From: an uncultured Rubripirellula sp.
Lineage (GTDB): Bacteria; Planctomycetota; Planctomycetia; Pirellulales; Pirellulaceae
Assembly: GCA_938045805.1 (NCBI GenBank)
Contig: CALIBL010000016.1
Location: 109,127-173,126 of the forward strand
Length of the DNA stretch: 64,000 nt
Direction: 5' to 3'
This document shows, in pieces, positions 18,913 to 28,091 of the stretch (within the stretch, counting starts at the first letter, position 1; the number at the start of each line of letters is the position of its first letter). The translations under genes and the position numbers were made by a program. Under the pieces are notes generated by a model. The model ran no database searches and was not told where the DNA came from. It saw only the letters and a list, made by a program, of their open reading frames with translations.

Positions 18913-21900
18913 CTAGTTACGAGTGGGATTGAATCCCGTCTGTGACTCTTCCTCTTCTTCCTGAATGATGATTCGTGGAGTTACCATCAACATCAGGCTA
19001 CTTGAATCTCGACCAGCAGAAACGTTTCTAAAGAGACGACTGACGTAAGGGATCTTACTGAGAACCGGAATACCACGTTCCACTCGGCCTTCAGCTTGAC
19101 GCTTGATACCACCAAGAAGGATTGTACCTCCGTCAGGAACGCTAACCGTCGTGCTCACCGATGTGAAAGCAAAGGTTGGCAACTGCACCGTGGTACCCTC
19201 GACGATGTCTTGAGTGTTATTCTCGTCCACTGCATCGTCTTCGTTGACAACTCCGTCACCGTTGGTGTCTTCTTCGTCACGACTGCTGGTACGAGTTGAC
19301 CGTCGACCCTCGTAAGTGAAGGTATCCACCGCACCGATCTGACTGAAGAACGGCACAAGGGTCAGTCGAACAAATCGCTTGTCATCGCTGACGATACCCT
19401 GAACATTCAACTGAGTACCTTCGTTAAGAACAACGATCACTGGCTGCTGTGCCACGGCGAAGTCACCAACAACTGGAGTGATACTGATGACGAAGGGTCG
19501 TTGCGTTTGGTCGCTGATGGTTGCGAATTGACCATCGAACAAAGTGACCTTCGGAGCCTGCATCACGTTACTTCGATTGTCAGACTGTGCAGCCTGCAAG
19601 AAGAAGAACGCTTCGATGTCGCTAAGAATGGCAAAACCGATCGTGGATGGAGTTCCCAAGCCACCGGATCCGAATGGTGGAGCCAAACCAAAACTTCCGT
19701 TATCAAGACGGATGTCCAAGTCTGCGGTTGGCAAGCCGTCCACACCATTCCAACCGATTGCCACACTGGGACCTTCGTCGTCACTTGGTAAGCCGGAGAC
19801 GTTGTCGTCGAACGATGCCTGGAAATCGACACCAATCTGTTCTGCAAAGCTGTCCGCCAGAGTGATGAAGCGAACTTCAATCGTGATCTGAAGGTTCTGA
19901 AGCCTTCTCAATGATTCAAGAAGATCCGTGATCTGATCGTGAACGTCACTTGTTGTGCTAATCACCAAGCTTAGGTTTTGTGGGTAAGGAGCCATCGTGC
20001 TCGGGCCACCCAACGCTTCCCAAGTATCGGGAACAACGGTCGTTTGAATCAAATCAATCAGTGACTGGAAGTCAGCGAAACTGCCGCCCCCACCTGCGCC
20101 ACCAGACATGGGTGGGTTGTTCAATCCGAATCCACCTTGAGCACCCATCGAATGATATTGGCCAAGAACATTGGGGTTCATGCTTGATGGCGTGTTGCCC
20201 TTTGCAAGACCCGTTCCCAGATCCGTCATCGACACAGGTACCACCTGAACGTCAGCCTGTGGATTTGACATTTGGTAGGCAGCACGCAAAGCGCCGGCCA
20301 ACCCATCTTCATAGCCACTGGTAAAGTTAGGGATGGGTGTCACCAAATCGGTCACGCGGTAGGTTTTTGGGTAAACCTTACTTCGTTTTGCGTCCATGCT
20401 AGTGATCGACAACACATCATTCTCGATCACATAGGTGAGTTCCATCTTATTCAACATCAGGTTCAAAGCACTCTTGAGCTTGATGCTATTTGGCAATTGG
20501 AGCGTTACGGGTGCTTCCGCAGTCACGCGAATTGCACTCAATGCTCGCTCATCGATCACCATGGGAACGCCCGTAACTGTCGACAACTCATTGAGTACGT
20601 CGGACAGAGCTCGGTTTTCGTACTGAACACTCACTTCGGTGCTTAACTTCTGTTGGATGATCTGCTCCGCAGCACTCAAACGTGAGTCGCCATCGGCCAT
20701 TGGACGCAATCTTCGTCTCGAAAGAGCTTCCCAGTCCTGAGCATCAGGCAGAGTCATCGGAAGATTTGGATCGATCGCAATCATGCTTCGGTCCACGTCA
20801 ATCAGAGTGTCTAAGAAAGCAAGTTCTTTAGCTTCACGCACTTCCTGATCCATTAACAGCCGAGTGCCCATGCGGCTGGTCTGAAACATGCTAACGGCGA
20901 TTGGGTCGCCGGGCTTGAGTTCCTGAACCTGCTTTGCGATCACCTCAGCCTCTTGGAATCTTCGATCCTTAATCAGCTGATTGAAGGAATTGACCAAGGC
21001 AGAAACCTCTTCATCAATACTTGATTCTCTCGCTTGCTCGGTCGCCATTTCTAGGCGAACCGCATCGTTCTGGAGATCCAAGTCAATCTTGGCGCGATTC
21101 GCATCGATGTACTGCTTCTGATCTGCAATTGCCCGATCCACCATCACTGCGATAGAACGTTTTGATTGTTCATCAACATCAGCTCCATCGATTCGACGAC
21201 GAAGGCTTTCCAGCTCGTCCAGTGCATCGAGAGGAACATTTACTTTGATCTGCTCGGTCTTTGCCAGCTCTGCGGTCACCTCTCGGAACAACCGTCTTGC
21301 TCGCTCCTGTGACTCAAGCTCAGCACGCTGAATCGGTGTCATTAATGCCGGATCAACCGCGTTGTTCTCAGGAAGTCTCTTTGGCTGAAGGAGAGTCAGC
21401 TTATCTTTGAGTTGATTCCGAGTTGCTGGATCGAGGTCTGATTCGTTTGCCCAAGCTTCTTTGAACAATTCACGAGCCGTGTTGGTGTCACCCTCGCTGA
21501 GCGCTTTCAGGCCTTGCTGATAAACCTTTGCGGCATAACCAGGACCTCGCTCGGGAATTGCGGTGAGGCCTTGAACCTGAGCAATGTCGGCTCCTGTCGC
21601 TTGTTTCTCATCGGGATTGAAGAGCATTTGAGCGACAGCACCCTGATCCTCTACAATCGCGGAAGCGGTCTGAACACCGGTGGTACCGACTGAGATCCCA
21701 CTGCGTCGCGCAGCTGACTCAGCATCAAGAAGCAATTGCCAGACACGAGGCTCGCCGACGGCATAGTCCGATTCCGGAACCTTCAATGCTTCGGCTTCGT
21801 GAGCTGCTTGCAATGCTGCTTTGACTTCACCTCGATCTAAGGCCGCTCGGCCGATCGCAGTGAGTCGCAGAGCTTCCCGCTTCCTCGCGTCCGCACTCAT

Positions 21901-22248
21901 CGCTGAGGCGGGCGGGGCGAGAAGAGCAGGATCGATACCGATCTGCTCAAGCTGCGCTTTCAGCGACTGGATTTCAGCCGCTTGCGGTGCTGTACTGCCG
22001 GACTGCTGTGATGCAGCCCGAAATGCTTTTACAGCACTATGGTAGTCCTTGGCGTTAATCGCTTCACGAACGCGTGCGATCATCATATCCGTCTGGCTTG
22101 ACGGACTCACCGTGGAGACATCTGCAGTTGTCCCTGCAGGCGTTGTCGACGGTGTGGTGGTTTGGCCAGAGACGCCTGTCACTGCTAGCATCCATGCTAG
22201 GCCGACGCAGACGGCACGGTAACCTTGTGCGGGTACGAGGCAAATCAA
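18913..22248 (-). CDS. Large secretin (type II secretion / type IV pilus outer membrane channel family)
   Basis: An 1111-residue protein. It starts with TTG, supported by AGGAGAG five bases upstream, and has a signal peptide ending near GVSGQ. Residues about 40-530 are helical, TPR-like and charged. An STN/N0-like domain begins near residue 534 (TEVSVQYENRALSDVLNEL). The secretin domain covers about 790-1095, with the signature VPDGGTILLGGIKR near 1035 and RGIPVLSKIPYVSRLF after it. Secretins form multimeric outer-membrane pores for protein or pilus export. Near residue 995 there is an acidic insertion with DTNGDGVVNEDD. No other secretion-system genes are adjacent, so its partners lie elsewhere. 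Confidence 0.9.
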   Translation of the reverse strand: MICLVPAQGYRAVCVGLAWMLAVTGVSGQTTTPSTTPAGTTADVSTVSPSSQTDMMIARVREAINAKDYHSAVKAFRAASQQSGSTAPQAAEIQSLKAQLEQIGIDPALLAPPASAMSADARKREALRLTAIGRAALDRGEVKAALQAAHEAEALKVPESDYAVGEPRVWQLLLDAESAARRSGISVGTTGVQTASAIVEDQGAVAQMLFNPDEKQATGADIAQVQGLTAIPERGPGYAAKVYQQGLKALSEGDTNTARELFKEAWANESDLDPATRNQLKDKLTLLQPKRLPENNAVDPALMTPIQRAELESQERARRLFREVTAELAKTEQIKVNVPLDALDELESLRRRIDGADVDEQSKRSIAVMVDRAIADQKQYIDANRAKIDLDLQNDAVRLEMATEQARESSIDEEVSALVNSFNQLIKDRRFQEAEVIAKQVQELKPGDPIAVSMFQTSRMGTRLLMDQEVREAKELAFLDTLIDVDRSMIAIDPNLPMTLPDAQDWEALSRRRLRPMADGDSRLSAAEQIIQQKLSTEVSVQYENRALSDVLNELSTVTGVPMVIDERALSAIRVTAEAPVTLQLPNSIKLKSALNLMLNKMELTYVIENDVLSITSMDAKRSKVYPKTYRVTDLVTPIPNFTSGYEDGLAGALRAAYQMSNPQADVQVVPVSMTDLGTGLAKGNTPSSMNPNVLGQYHSMGAQGGFGLNNPPMSGGAGGGGSFADFQSLIDLIQTTVVPDTWEALGGPSTMAPYPQNLSLVISTTSDVHDQITDLLESLRRLQNLQITIEVRFITLADSFAEQIGVDFQASFDDNVSGLPSDDEGPSVAIGWNGVDGLPTADLDIRLDNGSFGLAPPFGSGGLGTPSTIGFAILSDIEAFFFLQAAQSDNRSNVMQAPKVTLFDGQFATISDQTQRPFVISITPVVGDFAVAQQPVIVVLNEGTQLNVQGIVSDDKRFVRLTLVPFFSQIGAVDTFTYEGRRSTRTSSRDEEDTNGDGVVNEDDAVDENNTQDIVEGTTVQLPTFAFTSVSTTVSVPDGGTILLGGIKRQAEGRVERGIPVLSKIPYVSRLFRNVSAGRDSSSLMLMVTPRIIIQEEEEESQTGFNPTRN

Positions 22249-22401
22249 CGCGACTCTCCTTCTTCGCGGTGAGACTACTTAAATGACGAAAAACAAACGA
22301 GACTTGGCGATGAAACTTCCAACTCTCCAAGAGGGAAAGCTTCACCAAGTTTTTTCTCGAAATCTGATCGCCCAGCTGATTGTCAGCTCTGCTTGTTCTA
22401 T

Positions 22402-22477
22402 TTCTTTAAACCAGTCATTCACACCGATCTCCTCGCATTTTCATGCGGGTTGAGGCGATTTCAGTCGGTTTAAAGAA
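22402..22477 (-). promoter_or_regulatory. Nested inverted repeat, candidate structured leader of the secretin mRNA
   Basis: An 11-bp perfect inverted repeat (TTCTTTAAACC at 22402-22412 and GGTTTAAAGAA at 22467-22477) encloses a smaller hairpin at 22434-22447 (CGCAT, loop TTTC, ATGCG). It lies 150-230 bases upstream of the secretin start codon on the minus strand. It may be a regulatory RNA structure or a protein-binding site. No known riboswitch family is recognised. Confidence 0.4.
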
Positions 22478-22772
22478 CCTTCGTGTTCGGGAATAGTCTG
22501 TTTCTCTGATGCGTGTCAACATCGATCAAGGCTGCATTTCAAATTTCTTTCTTCAGAATTTTAATTGCAAGCATTCTTAAACCTGACAACGACTCTCGAT
22601 CCAAGCCGCCCACTGAGGCAGGCAACCACGCAGCCGAAAACGGAACCTTTCCCGCTAAACGCAGACTCTCAACCCACGCTCAACCATCCAACGCAGACTT
22701 GCCGGCGAGCATTGATGGTTCCAGCGATTAATCCATAAAGCAATCAAACTCTAAAGGCATGAATCAAATTGA

Positions 22773-22802
22773 AAAAGGCCAGTCGATATCGACTGGCCTT
22801 TT
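22773..22802 (-). terminator. Terminator of the desaturase gene, symmetric
   Basis: A perfect 30-base palindrome: AAAAGGCCAGTCGAT followed by its reverse complement ending in TTTT. It can act on both strands. The only gene ending here is the desaturase on the minus strand, 30 bases away. Confidence 0.85.
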
Positions 22803-22831
22803 GTGGCTAAATTTGGTTGTAGTCAAAAGCG

Positions 22832-23830
22832 TTAGGCGGAAGCCTTCGCTTGATCTGCAGCCTTCTTTTCTGCAGCGTTTCGGTAATCCACCACATCCCA
22901 AACAAGTCCAAGGGCTCGAAGTAGCCGGATTGCCTGCCATGTGATATCGAATTCCCACCAGCGGTGCCCATGCTTCGCCATTCTTGGGTATGCATGATGA
23001 TTGTTATGCCAACCTTCTCCGTAAGCGACGATCGCTACCAGCCAATTATTTCGGCTGTCATCCGTTGTCTCATAGTTGCGATAGCCCCACATATGAGAAA
23101 CACTATTGACCATCCAAGTGGCGTGCAGAACTGTCACTAGACGCAAGAACATTGCCCACACAACTAAAGAGATGGCCAAATCCATCCCCTGCCACATATA
23201 CCCGATGCCGAAAAGGATTCCGGTCACCGCGATGTGAGCTGGTAAAAACAAGATATCCAGCACACGCATGCCCTTTTCCTTGTAAAGGTCGGGAGCCCAT
23301 CGCTGCAGATAAGCTTTACGATCGCCGTTGTGTGTGTGGTAAGCAAGCCATGTCAAATGGCTCCACCAACCTCCGTCTCGCGGCGTATGAGGATCTCCTT
23401 CTTGGTCGCTGCATGCGTGATGTTTTCGGTGGTCAGCAACCCAATCAAGAGGCGTTCCTTCACCAGCCAGCAAACCAATTGTTGTGAAGAAGTAACGTAC
23501 CCAGTTGTAGGTTTTCATACCCGTGTGGGTGAGCAGACGGTGATAACCCAAACAGATCCCCAAACTCCCCGTCATCCAATGGAGAACCAAAGTGACCGCA
23601 AGTGCTTCCCATGTGAAAGTGAAAGGAGCCGTAAGAGCAACCAAGTGGGCCATTGTCAGCCAGCCCAGCGCCCAATAGCTCACGTTGGCAAAACGCCGGC
23701 GATCACCAGTGGTGGGAGCCACATCTTTTTTTCGCTTCTGACCGCCTGATTCCTGCACATCGACCTGGATGTCGTCTTGTTTCGAATCTTGAGAATCAGC
23801 AGATGTTGGTGCCGGTACAGCGATGGACAT
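22832..23830 (-). CDS. Acyl-CoA / fatty acid desaturase (delta-9 type)
   Basis: A 332-residue membrane enzyme with the three histidine boxes of di-iron desaturases: GYHRLLTH, DHRKHH and EGWHNNHH. Four transmembrane segments are arranged in pairs (around LGWLTMAHLVALTAPFTF and in the middle). The first 45 residues are hydrophilic and low-complexity, longer than in the core family. It introduces a cis double bond into saturated acyl chains with oxygen, tuning membrane fluidity. It is a monocistronic gene with its own terminator. The stretch upstream (23831-24084) shows no gene. Confidence 0.93.
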   Translation of the reverse strand: MSIAVPAPTSADSQDSKQDDIQVDVQESGGQKRKKDVAPTTGDRRRFANVSYWALGWLTMAHLVALTAPFTFTWEALAVTLVLHWMTGSLGICLGYHRLLTHTGMKTYNWVRYFFTTIGLLAGEGTPLDWVADHRKHHACSDQEGDPHTPRDGGWWSHLTWLAYHTHNGDRKAYLQRWAPDLYKEKGMRVLDILFLPAHIAVTGILFGIGYMWQGMDLAISLVVWAMFLRLVTVLHATWMVNSVSHMWGYRNYETTDDSRNNWLVAIVAYGEGWHNNHHAYPRMAKHGHRWWEFDITWQAIRLLRALGLVWDVVDYRNAAEKKAADQAKASA

Positions 23831-24084
23831 TGATTGTTCCTGTGAAAGATTTCAGACCGCGACTTTCGCTAGGCAGCGTTGAATCGACCTAGAGTCTACC
23901 TGATCAGACCGAATCCGCCGTCCACAAATCACCCGCGGTGTGTAACAGCCCTGTAACATTCCTGTGACAACCACCCTCGGGTGTGGCAAAAACGCACACG
24001 GGGCTAAAAATCACACTCAAGCGGCCCGTCACGTCCGGTCGGACCGCTGGGATGGGTCACTTGAAACCAAGCTCGAACAACGCT

Positions 24085-24414
24085 CTAGCCCAACTGATGA
24101 GCCTTCGCCATCGCCTCTTCGGCCTTTGCGATGTATTGCTGGTCCTGTGTACCAGCCCAAGCTCGCTGGTAGGTCACACTCAGAGCCGTGTAATTGAATG
24201 CTTCGCTCGGCTCCAATTCACAGGCCTTCTCTCCATGCTCGATCGCTAAATCATGCTGGCCGGTCTTGGTATAAACCCGAGAGAGAGCAAGCTGCGCGAG
24301 CACAAAGGTATCATCCTGCTCAACAATCTTCTGTAGCCCCTCAATTGCGGCGTCAAACTGCTCTTCGTCAATCAGACGTTCGACATCGTTGTATTGCGAA
24401 TACAAATCACTCAT
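24085..24414 (-). CDS. Small tetratricopeptide repeat protein
   Basis: A 109-residue protein made almost wholly of TPR-like helical pairs (DEEQFDAAIEGLQKIVEQDD, LALSRVYTKTGQHDLAIEHGEKA, YTALSVTYQRAWAG). It has no signal peptide or membrane segment, so it is predicted to be cytoplasmic. Such proteins serve as binding adaptors; the partner is unknown. It lies downstream of pyruvate phosphate dikinase on the same strand, but a terminator separates them, so it probably gets only read-through or has its own promoter in the 100-base gap. Confidence 0.8.
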   Translation of the reverse strand: MSDLYSQYNDVERLIDEEQFDAAIEGLQKIVEQDDTFVLAQLALSRVYTKTGQHDLAIEHGEKACELEPSEAFNYTALSVTYQRAWAGTQDQQYIAKAEEAMAKAHQLG

Positions 24415-24444
24415 GGTTGGGATCTCTTGAAAAGAAGTGGAGCC

Positions 24445-24484
24445 AAAAAAAATGTCGGCTAAGTCGCTATGACTCAGCCGACAT
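24445..24484 (-). terminator. Terminator of the pyruvate phosphate dikinase gene
   Basis: ATGTCGGCTAAGTC and GACTCAGCCGACAT form a 14-position stem with one G-T wobble and a GCTAT loop. On the minus strand it is followed by eight T residues (A-run 24445-24452). It lies about 30 bases after the ppdK stop. Confidence 0.9.
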
Positions 24485-24516
24485 CATCAAAAGTGATTCG
24501 CCGCTAAATTGCAAGC

Positions 24517-27159
24517 CTACGCATTTCGCAATGCTGCTTGAGCTGCCGCGAGACGTGCAATTGGCACGCGGAACGGACTACAGCTGACGTAATTGAGACC
24601 CACCCGGTGACAGAAGTCAATCGAAGATGGGTCGCCACCGTGCTCGCCGCAGATACCAACTTTCAAGGCATCTTTAGTGCTACGGCCCTTTTCGACACCC
24701 ATTTCGACCAGTTGTCCAACACCGGTTTGATCCAAAGATTGGAACGGGTCAACGTGGAGGATGTCTTGTGCCAAGTAATCTGGCAAGAAAGTGTTTACGT
24801 CATCACGACTGTAACCAAATGTCATTTGGGTCAAGTCATTCGTACCGAAACTAAAGAAGTCTGCATGAGCAGCAACTTGATCTGCAGTCAACGCAGCACG
24901 CGGAATTTCAATCATGGTTCCGATCAAAATGTCCAGTTTGCCGCTGTACTTCTTCGCTGCTTTGGTCTGCTCGATGGTCTCTTCGACACGAGCACGTAGC
25001 GAAGAGAGTTCATCAGCGGTACCAACCAATGGGATCATGATCTCAGGCTGAGCCTTAACTTTCTTCTTAGCACAGTTAATCGCTGCTTCGACGATTGCCT
25101 GAACCTGCATCTCAAGGATTTCAGGATAAGTAATGCTAAGCCGGCAACCACGGTGACCAAGCATTGGGTTAGCCTCGTGCAGAGCAGCAGCACGCTTGTT
25201 GATCTCGGCTGGCTTTAGACCCAACTCATCCGCGACAATCTTCTGAGCAGACTTATCATGCGGAAGGAATTCGTGAAGTGGCGGATCTAGCAAACGAATC
25301 GTCACTGGCAGACCGTTCATCGCCTTGAAAATGCCTTCAAAATCTTTCCGCTGGAAAGGAAGCAACTTCTTCAACGCTGCGCGACGATCGTCCTCGGTGT
25401 CGGCAAGAATCATTGCTCGCATATGGAGAATTCGATCTGACTCGAAGAACATGTGCTCAGTACGACAAAGGCCGATACCCTGAGCACCAAAATCTCGAGC
25501 TCGCTTGCTGTCTGCCGGTGAGTCGGCATTGGTACGCACCGCTAGAGTTCGGTACTTGTCCGCCCACTTCATCAACTTAGCAAAGTCACCTGACAGGGTA
25601 GGCTCTTGAGTTTCAACTTCACCGGCCATCACTTCGCCAGTGGTACCATCAAGGCTGATGACGTCCTTCACACCGAAGGTGCGACCGGCGACTTTGATCT
25701 TTTGTTTCTTTTCGTCGATCTGAATTTCACCGGCACCGGCAACACAGCACTTGCCCCATCCGCGTGCAACCACAGCGGCATGACTGGTCATACCTCCGGT
25801 GCTGGTCAGAATCCCCTGAGCCGCATTCATTCCGTCGACGTCTTCTGGGCTGGTTTCATTTCGAACCAGAATCACGCTCTCACCCGCTTCTGCTCGAGCA
25901 CGAGCATCTTCAGCGGTGAACGAAAGCGTCCCAACTGATGCGCCAGGAGAAGCTGGCAAACCGCGGGTTAGCACGTCTGCGGCGTTGCGTGCCGTTGGCT
26001 TGAAGCTGGGCAGAAGCAATTGAGTAAGGTCGTTCGCGGGCACTCGCATGACTGCTTCTTTTTCGTCGATCAAACCTTCCTTGACCATGTCGCAAGCAAT
26101 CTTTACCGCGGCGAGACCGGTTCGCTTACCAGTTCGCGTTTGAAGCATGTAAAGGGTGCCACGCTCGATGGTGAACTCGATGTCCTGCATCTCGGTGTAG
26201 TGGTCTTCGAGAGTTTTCTTGATGTCCAACAACTCTTTGTAGACTGCTCGGTTCCACTTGGTCATCTCTGCCACTGGCTGTGGCGTTCGAATCCCTGCAA
26301 CCACATCTTCACCTTGAGCATTCACAAGGAATTCACCAAAGAATTTGTTCTGCCCCGTGTTTGGATTTCGAGTGAAAGCAACTCCGGTGCCGGAATCATC
26401 ACCCATGTTTCCGTAAACCATCGACTGAACATTAACAGCAGTTCCAAGCAACCCACGAATGTTCTCGATTTCACGGTAACGAACTGCTCGCGAGGTGTTC
26501 CACGACCCAAACACAGCTTCAATCGATAGCTGCAGTTGCTTAATTGGATCTTGAGGGAAGTCTTCGCCCGTGTGCTTCTTGTAGACGGCCTTGTAAGCCT
26601 CGCAGAGTTCTTTTAGACCCTCAGCTGGCACATCGGTATCTTCGGTTACTTTGTACTTTTTCTTGACCTTGTCGAACGCATGCTCGAAGACGTGATGATC
26701 CATACCGACCACGACGTCCCCAAACATGTTGATCAATCGTCGGTAAGCGTCATACGCAAAACGCTCGTTGTTGGTCGCCTTGGCAAGTCCTTCGGTAGCT
26801 TGATCGTTCAAACCGAGGTTCAAGATGGTGTTCATCATCCCCGGCATTGAAACAGCCGCGCCTGAACGGACGCTGACCAACAGCGGATTGGAGTCGTCAC
26901 CAAATTTCTTCCCGAGCTCTTTTTCAAGAATTCGTACTGCCTTATTGACTTGCCCCATGAGTTCCTCGGGCAGGTTCTTTCCGCCCTTGTAATAGGCATC
27001 ACAAACTTCGGTTGTGATCGTGAAGCCGGGAGGAACAGGAAGACCGATATTGGTCATTTCAGCAAGGTTGACGCCCTTACCACCTAAGAGTGCCTTGCTT
27101 TTGCCTTTGCCTTCGGTCTTCGTTTTGCCGAAGTAATAAACCATTTTATTGGTTGCCAT
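24517..27159 (-). CDS. ppdK: Pyruvate, phosphate dikinase
   Basis: An 880-residue enzyme, the normal length. The N-terminal ATP-grasp part begins with VYYFGKTKTEGKGKSKALLG and contains SVRSGAAVSMPGMMNT. The swivelling phosphohistidine domain has GGMTSHAAVVARGWGKCC near residue 458. The C-terminal PEP/pyruvate barrel includes GLCRTEHMF and ends with GVGQLVEMGVEKGR and GICGEHGGDP. It interconverts pyruvate, ATP and phosphate with PEP, AMP and pyrophosphate in the cytoplasm, serving glycolysis or gluconeogenesis. The pyruvate made from lactate by the microcompartment pathway could enter gluconeogenesis through it, but this is a general pathway link, not one shown by proximity. Confidence 0.97.
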   Translation of the reverse strand: MATNKMVYYFGKTKTEGKGKSKALLGGKGVNLAEMTNIGLPVPPGFTITTEVCDAYYKGGKNLPEELMGQVNKAVRILEKELGKKFGDDSNPLLVSVRSGAAVSMPGMMNTILNLGLNDQATEGLAKATNNERFAYDAYRRLINMFGDVVVGMDHHVFEHAFDKVKKKYKVTEDTDVPAEGLKELCEAYKAVYKKHTGEDFPQDPIKQLQLSIEAVFGSWNTSRAVRYREIENIRGLLGTAVNVQSMVYGNMGDDSGTGVAFTRNPNTGQNKFFGEFLVNAQGEDVVAGIRTPQPVAEMTKWNRAVYKELLDIKKTLEDHYTEMQDIEFTIERGTLYMLQTRTGKRTGLAAVKIACDMVKEGLIDEKEAVMRVPANDLTQLLLPSFKPTARNAADVLTRGLPASPGASVGTLSFTAEDARARAEAGESVILVRNETSPEDVDGMNAAQGILTSTGGMTSHAAVVARGWGKCCVAGAGEIQIDEKKQKIKVAGRTFGVKDVISLDGTTGEVMAGEVETQEPTLSGDFAKLMKWADKYRTLAVRTNADSPADSKRARDFGAQGIGLCRTEHMFFESDRILHMRAMILADTEDDRRAALKKLLPFQRKDFEGIFKAMNGLPVTIRLLDPPLHEFLPHDKSAQKIVADELGLKPAEINKRAAALHEANPMLGHRGCRLSITYPEILEMQVQAIVEAAINCAKKKVKAQPEIMIPLVGTADELSSLRARVEETIEQTKAAKKYSGKLDILIGTMIEIPRAALTADQVAAHADFFSFGTNDLTQMTFGYSRDDVNTFLPDYLAQDILHVDPFQSLDQTGVGQLVEMGVEKGRSTKDALKVGICGEHGGDPSSIDFCHRVGLNYVSCSPFRVPIARLAAAQAALRNA

Positions 27160-27905
27160 AACGTTTTTTTCTCTCTCGTTTTTGATAGAGGCAGAACTGA
27201 ATGGTTAAAGTAGTTTTTGTCACGTTTTCGTGCGGCCTCTGTTCGACACACACTCAACGACGGAATCCAACTCTGATTCCGATTAGATACCTTCGCGATT
27301 GACTGAAAAGTAAACTCGGTAACGCTTGATCGGTGACCAAATCATCAATCGGATCACCGCAGGAGTTTGACTCTCGCAAGCACCTGATGCTCAGCAGGCC
27401 TTCGCCAAAAGCAGGAAAAACCAGCGATTGAGAAGCTCTGTGAACGATCCAGAGGCTCGCCACTCCGAGGTCAATATTGCCACAAGTAACTCGCTGAGGA
27501 GCAACTCCAGCCCTGACCTACAAAAGTCACTTAAGGAAAGATTGGGCAACGGGGAAAGATTTTCCGTACAACCTTTCCAGTCAACAAACTAAACCTTTTC
27601 GCGACAATTTATTTGCCGATTCTCATATGGTCAATGACGACTAAACACACGAAGGCATCACATGCGACCTTTCGTCGTTAAAATCGGTAGTTTTAGCGCG
27701 ATCATCACGCCGGGAAACCAACCCACTCAGGAGCGGTGCCCGAGTCATTTGCTCGATGAAAACACCAATAAGCGACGAGTTGGTTGATGCCTGTAGATTT
27801 AGGATCTTACTGACCAAAGATCTAACTCAACTCTGCCGGATGAAGCAGAGAGCGGGAAATACGAAAAGCCGTGCGAGCTGACCCACACGGCTTTTCGTCG
27901 TAGAG
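27160..27905. other. Intergenic region between ppdK and tRNA-Leu
   Basis: No convincing gene in 746 bases. The right end holds the tRNA operon terminator. Toward the left, within the likely ppdK leader, are a 7-bp hairpin (CGGAATC/GATTCCG at 27261-27281) and an imperfect one around 27330-27360 (CGGTGACC with GGATCACCG). At 27794-27807 there is an inverted copy of the tRNA-Leu anticodon arm. Confidence 0.5.
27861..27898 (-). terminator. Terminator after tRNA-Leu
   Basis: ACGAAAAGCCGTG and CACGGCTTTTCGT form a perfect 13-bp stem with a 12-base loop, just after the tRNA 3' end on the minus strand. The stem itself carries the T-run. It probably ends the rplY-to-tRNA transcription unit. Confidence 0.75.
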
Positions 27906-27987
27906 TAGGGCTGACAGGAATCGAACCTGCACTCCCGAAGGAACTAGATCCTAAATCTAGCGCGTCTGCCAGTTCCGCCACAGCCCC
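27906..27987 (-). tRNA. tRNA-Leu (anticodon UAG)
   Basis: An 82-base class II tRNA. The acceptor GGGGCTG pairs with CAGCCCT (one G-U at position 1-72), followed by discriminator A. The D-arm region is TGGCGGAACTGGCAGACGCG. The anticodon arm CTAGATTTAGGATCTAG presents TAG, a variable arm TTCCTTCGGGAG follows, and the T-arm contains GGTTCGATTCC. CCA is not encoded. It reads CUA and, by wobble, other CUN leucine codons. It lies 104 bases downstream of rplI on the same strand. Confidence 0.95.
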
Positions 27988-28091
27988 GTGAATATCACCA
28001 TCTCACCGGAAGGATCCATCGACATAAAAGCGTTTATCGACCAACCAAACCGGTAATTTGAAGCTCAATAGCAAAATGCCACTCGAATTGA

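Larger units (their letters stand above)
22249..22831. other. Intergenic region upstream of the secretin gene
   Basis: No convincing gene in 583 bases. It holds the leader and promoter region of the secretin gene with a nested inverted repeat, and the terminator of the desaturase gene, both listed separately. A further small hairpin (AGCTGA-TTG-TCAGCT) lies near 22374-22388. Confidence 0.6.

Noticed and set aside
22513..22731. Plus-strand open frame of 72 residues upstream of the secretin gene
   Set aside because: No family features and no ribosome binding site, and it runs against the secretin leader structure.
27730..27810. Possible degenerate second tRNA (GGAGCGGTGCCCGAGT followed by an anticodon-arm-like segment)
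   Set aside because: The acceptor and T arms cannot be formed; only isolated tRNA-like pieces are present.
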